A stretch of 6,692 nucleotides of DNA from Candidatus Bathyarchaeota archaeon CG07_land_8_20_14_0_80_47_9 (GTDB taxonomy: Archaea > Thermoproteota > Bathyarchaeia > Bathyarchaeales > Bathycorpusculaceae): NCBI GenBank assembly GCA_002779555.1, contig PEWI01000250.1, positions 1 through 6,692 of the forward strand. The letters run 5' to 3'. Within the stretch, counting starts at the first letter, position 1. Each line of letters begins with the position of its first letter. The notes below the pieces were generated by a model that saw only the letters and a list, made by a program, of their open reading frames with translations, was not told where the DNA came from and searched no databases. Both the position numbers and the translations under genes were made by a program. Below are positions 6,083-6,692 of the stretch, piece by piece.

Positions 6083-6692
6083 ATGGGATCAATAATCGCA
6101 GTTGTAAGCAAGAAAGGCGAGAATGCAACAGAGACAGCAGTCATCATGCTCAAGACGTTGAAGCATGAGAAAACTGAAACATTCGGGATAGCATCACCGA
6201 ACATTGTGAGAATAGAAAAGTCCGTTGAAGCCCTGGAGAACCAACAAGTAGACTCACCAATAATAGTCGGTCATGCCTTCTCAAGAATCCTCATTTCGGA
6301 CAAGCCGCAACCCAAAAGGCTGGAAAATGCGGCGCTGGTTGTTGAAGGAAGATTCTATCACCCAACCGCAGAAACCTTTGACAGAGAAACCCAATTGCGC
6401 CCTGAAGCACTTGCAAAGACTCTCATACACGAATCTAAAGGGGACTTCACCTTCGTAATAGCAGAGACTGAAAGGATCATTGCAGGCAGAGACGCGATGG
6501 GCACGCGCCCACTCTATTATGGCGAAAACGCGGATTTGGCGGCCCTGTCTTCGGAACGCAAAGCGCTGTGGAAGGTCGGCATCGAGGAAACATATTCTTT
6601 TCCACCTGGTTGTCTGGCACTTATTGACAAGCACGGTTTCAAATTCAAACCAGCAAGAACGCTGACAGCTTCTAAGCTCAGAAAGATGACCA
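6083..6692 (+). CDS. Asparagine-synthetase-like protein, N-terminal domain without catalytic Cys (partial)
   Basis: The frame opens with ATG at 6083 and runs off the right edge after 203 residues. The fragment matches the N-terminal class II glutamine amidotransferase (Ntn) domain of asparagine synthetase. Residues 134-147 read AGRDAMGTRPLYYG, followed by LSSERKAL (155-162) and FPPG (173-176), all landmarks of that domain. The residues needed for glutaminase activity are altered. The start is MGSIIAVV where active enzymes have MCGI, so there is no Cys at position 2. The usual HRG motif reads HEK (28-30), and the NGE motif region reads VEGRF (87-91). The domain is therefore probably inactive on glutamine and the protein may use ammonia or have another role. 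The C-terminal ATP-binding synthetase domain would lie beyond the window and is not seen. I recall similar Cys-less proteins beginning 'MGAI' in archaea, so this is probably a lineage-wide trait rather than decay. No strong ribosome binding site; the gene diverges from purB. Confidence 0.75.
   Translation, partial: MGSIIAVVSKKGENATETAVIMLKTLKHEKTETFGIASPNIVRIEKSVEALENQQVDSPIIVGHAFSRILISDKPQPKRLENAALVVEGRFYHPTAETFDRETQLRPEALAKTLIHESKGDFTFVIAETERIIAGRDAMGTRPLYYGENADLAALSSERKALWKVGIEETYSFPPGCLALIDKHGFKFKPARTLTASKLRKMT

Noticed and set aside
6273..6665. Plus- and minus-strand frames of 61-117 codons near the right edge
   Set aside because: They overlap the frame starting at 6083, which shows the conserved amidotransferase motifs, so they are not genes.
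1..6692. tRNA, rRNA, CRISPR array or insertion sequence
   Set aside because: The only non-coding stretches (145-208, 515-656, 5996-6082) are too short or lack cloverleaf, regularly spaced repeat or transposase signals.

Overview
The window looks archaeal. It carries a Hel308-type DNA repair helicase (an archaeal housekeeping family), a short archaeal-style adenylosuccinate lyase, a DUF5678-like protein next to a retropepsin-like aspartic protease, and a Cys-less asparagine-synthetase-like protein. From memory of protein style, I would guess a mesophilic or moderate Thermoproteota lineage such as Bathyarchaeia. That placement is an inference and is not shown by any marker gene here.

Layout, left to right. 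(1) 1-514, minus strand: a two-gene unit. A small DUF5678-like gene (stop at 209) is followed 64 nt downstream by a retropepsin-like protease that runs off the left edge. A perfect inverted repeat (196-213) spans the DUF5678 stop codon. (2) 515-656: a divergent intergenic region with AT-rich TATA-like stretches and a direct repeat at a 20-bp interval. (3) 657-4625, plus strand: hel308 in one open frame of 1322 codons. It is interrupted in the coding sense by a 579-residue intein (1035-2771) inserted in helicase motif Ib. The intein has both splicing blocks, a two-motif LAGLIDADG endonuclease, and an additional winged-helix-like segment between the endonuclease and the C-terminal splicing block. 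(4) 4622-5995, minus strand: purB, converging on hel308 so closely that the two stop codons overlap. (5) 5996-6082: a short divergent promoter region. (6) 6083 to the right edge, plus strand: the N-terminal part of an asparagine-synthetase-like protein whose glutaminase domain lacks the catalytic Cys.

How the genes work together. Hel308 acts at stalled replication forks. The intein must splice itself out to restore a working ATPase, because it separates motif Ib from the rest of the first RecA domain. PurB works in purine synthesis. The divergent gene next to it resembles an aspartate-amidating enzyme but probably does not hydrolyse glutamine. No pathway link between hel308, purB and the left-hand pair can be demonstrated from sequence alone. 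The most unusual items are the winged-helix segment in the intein, the degenerate amidotransferase domain, and the DUF5678/aspartic-protease pair of unknown function. No rRNA, tRNA, CRISPR array or insertion sequence was seen.
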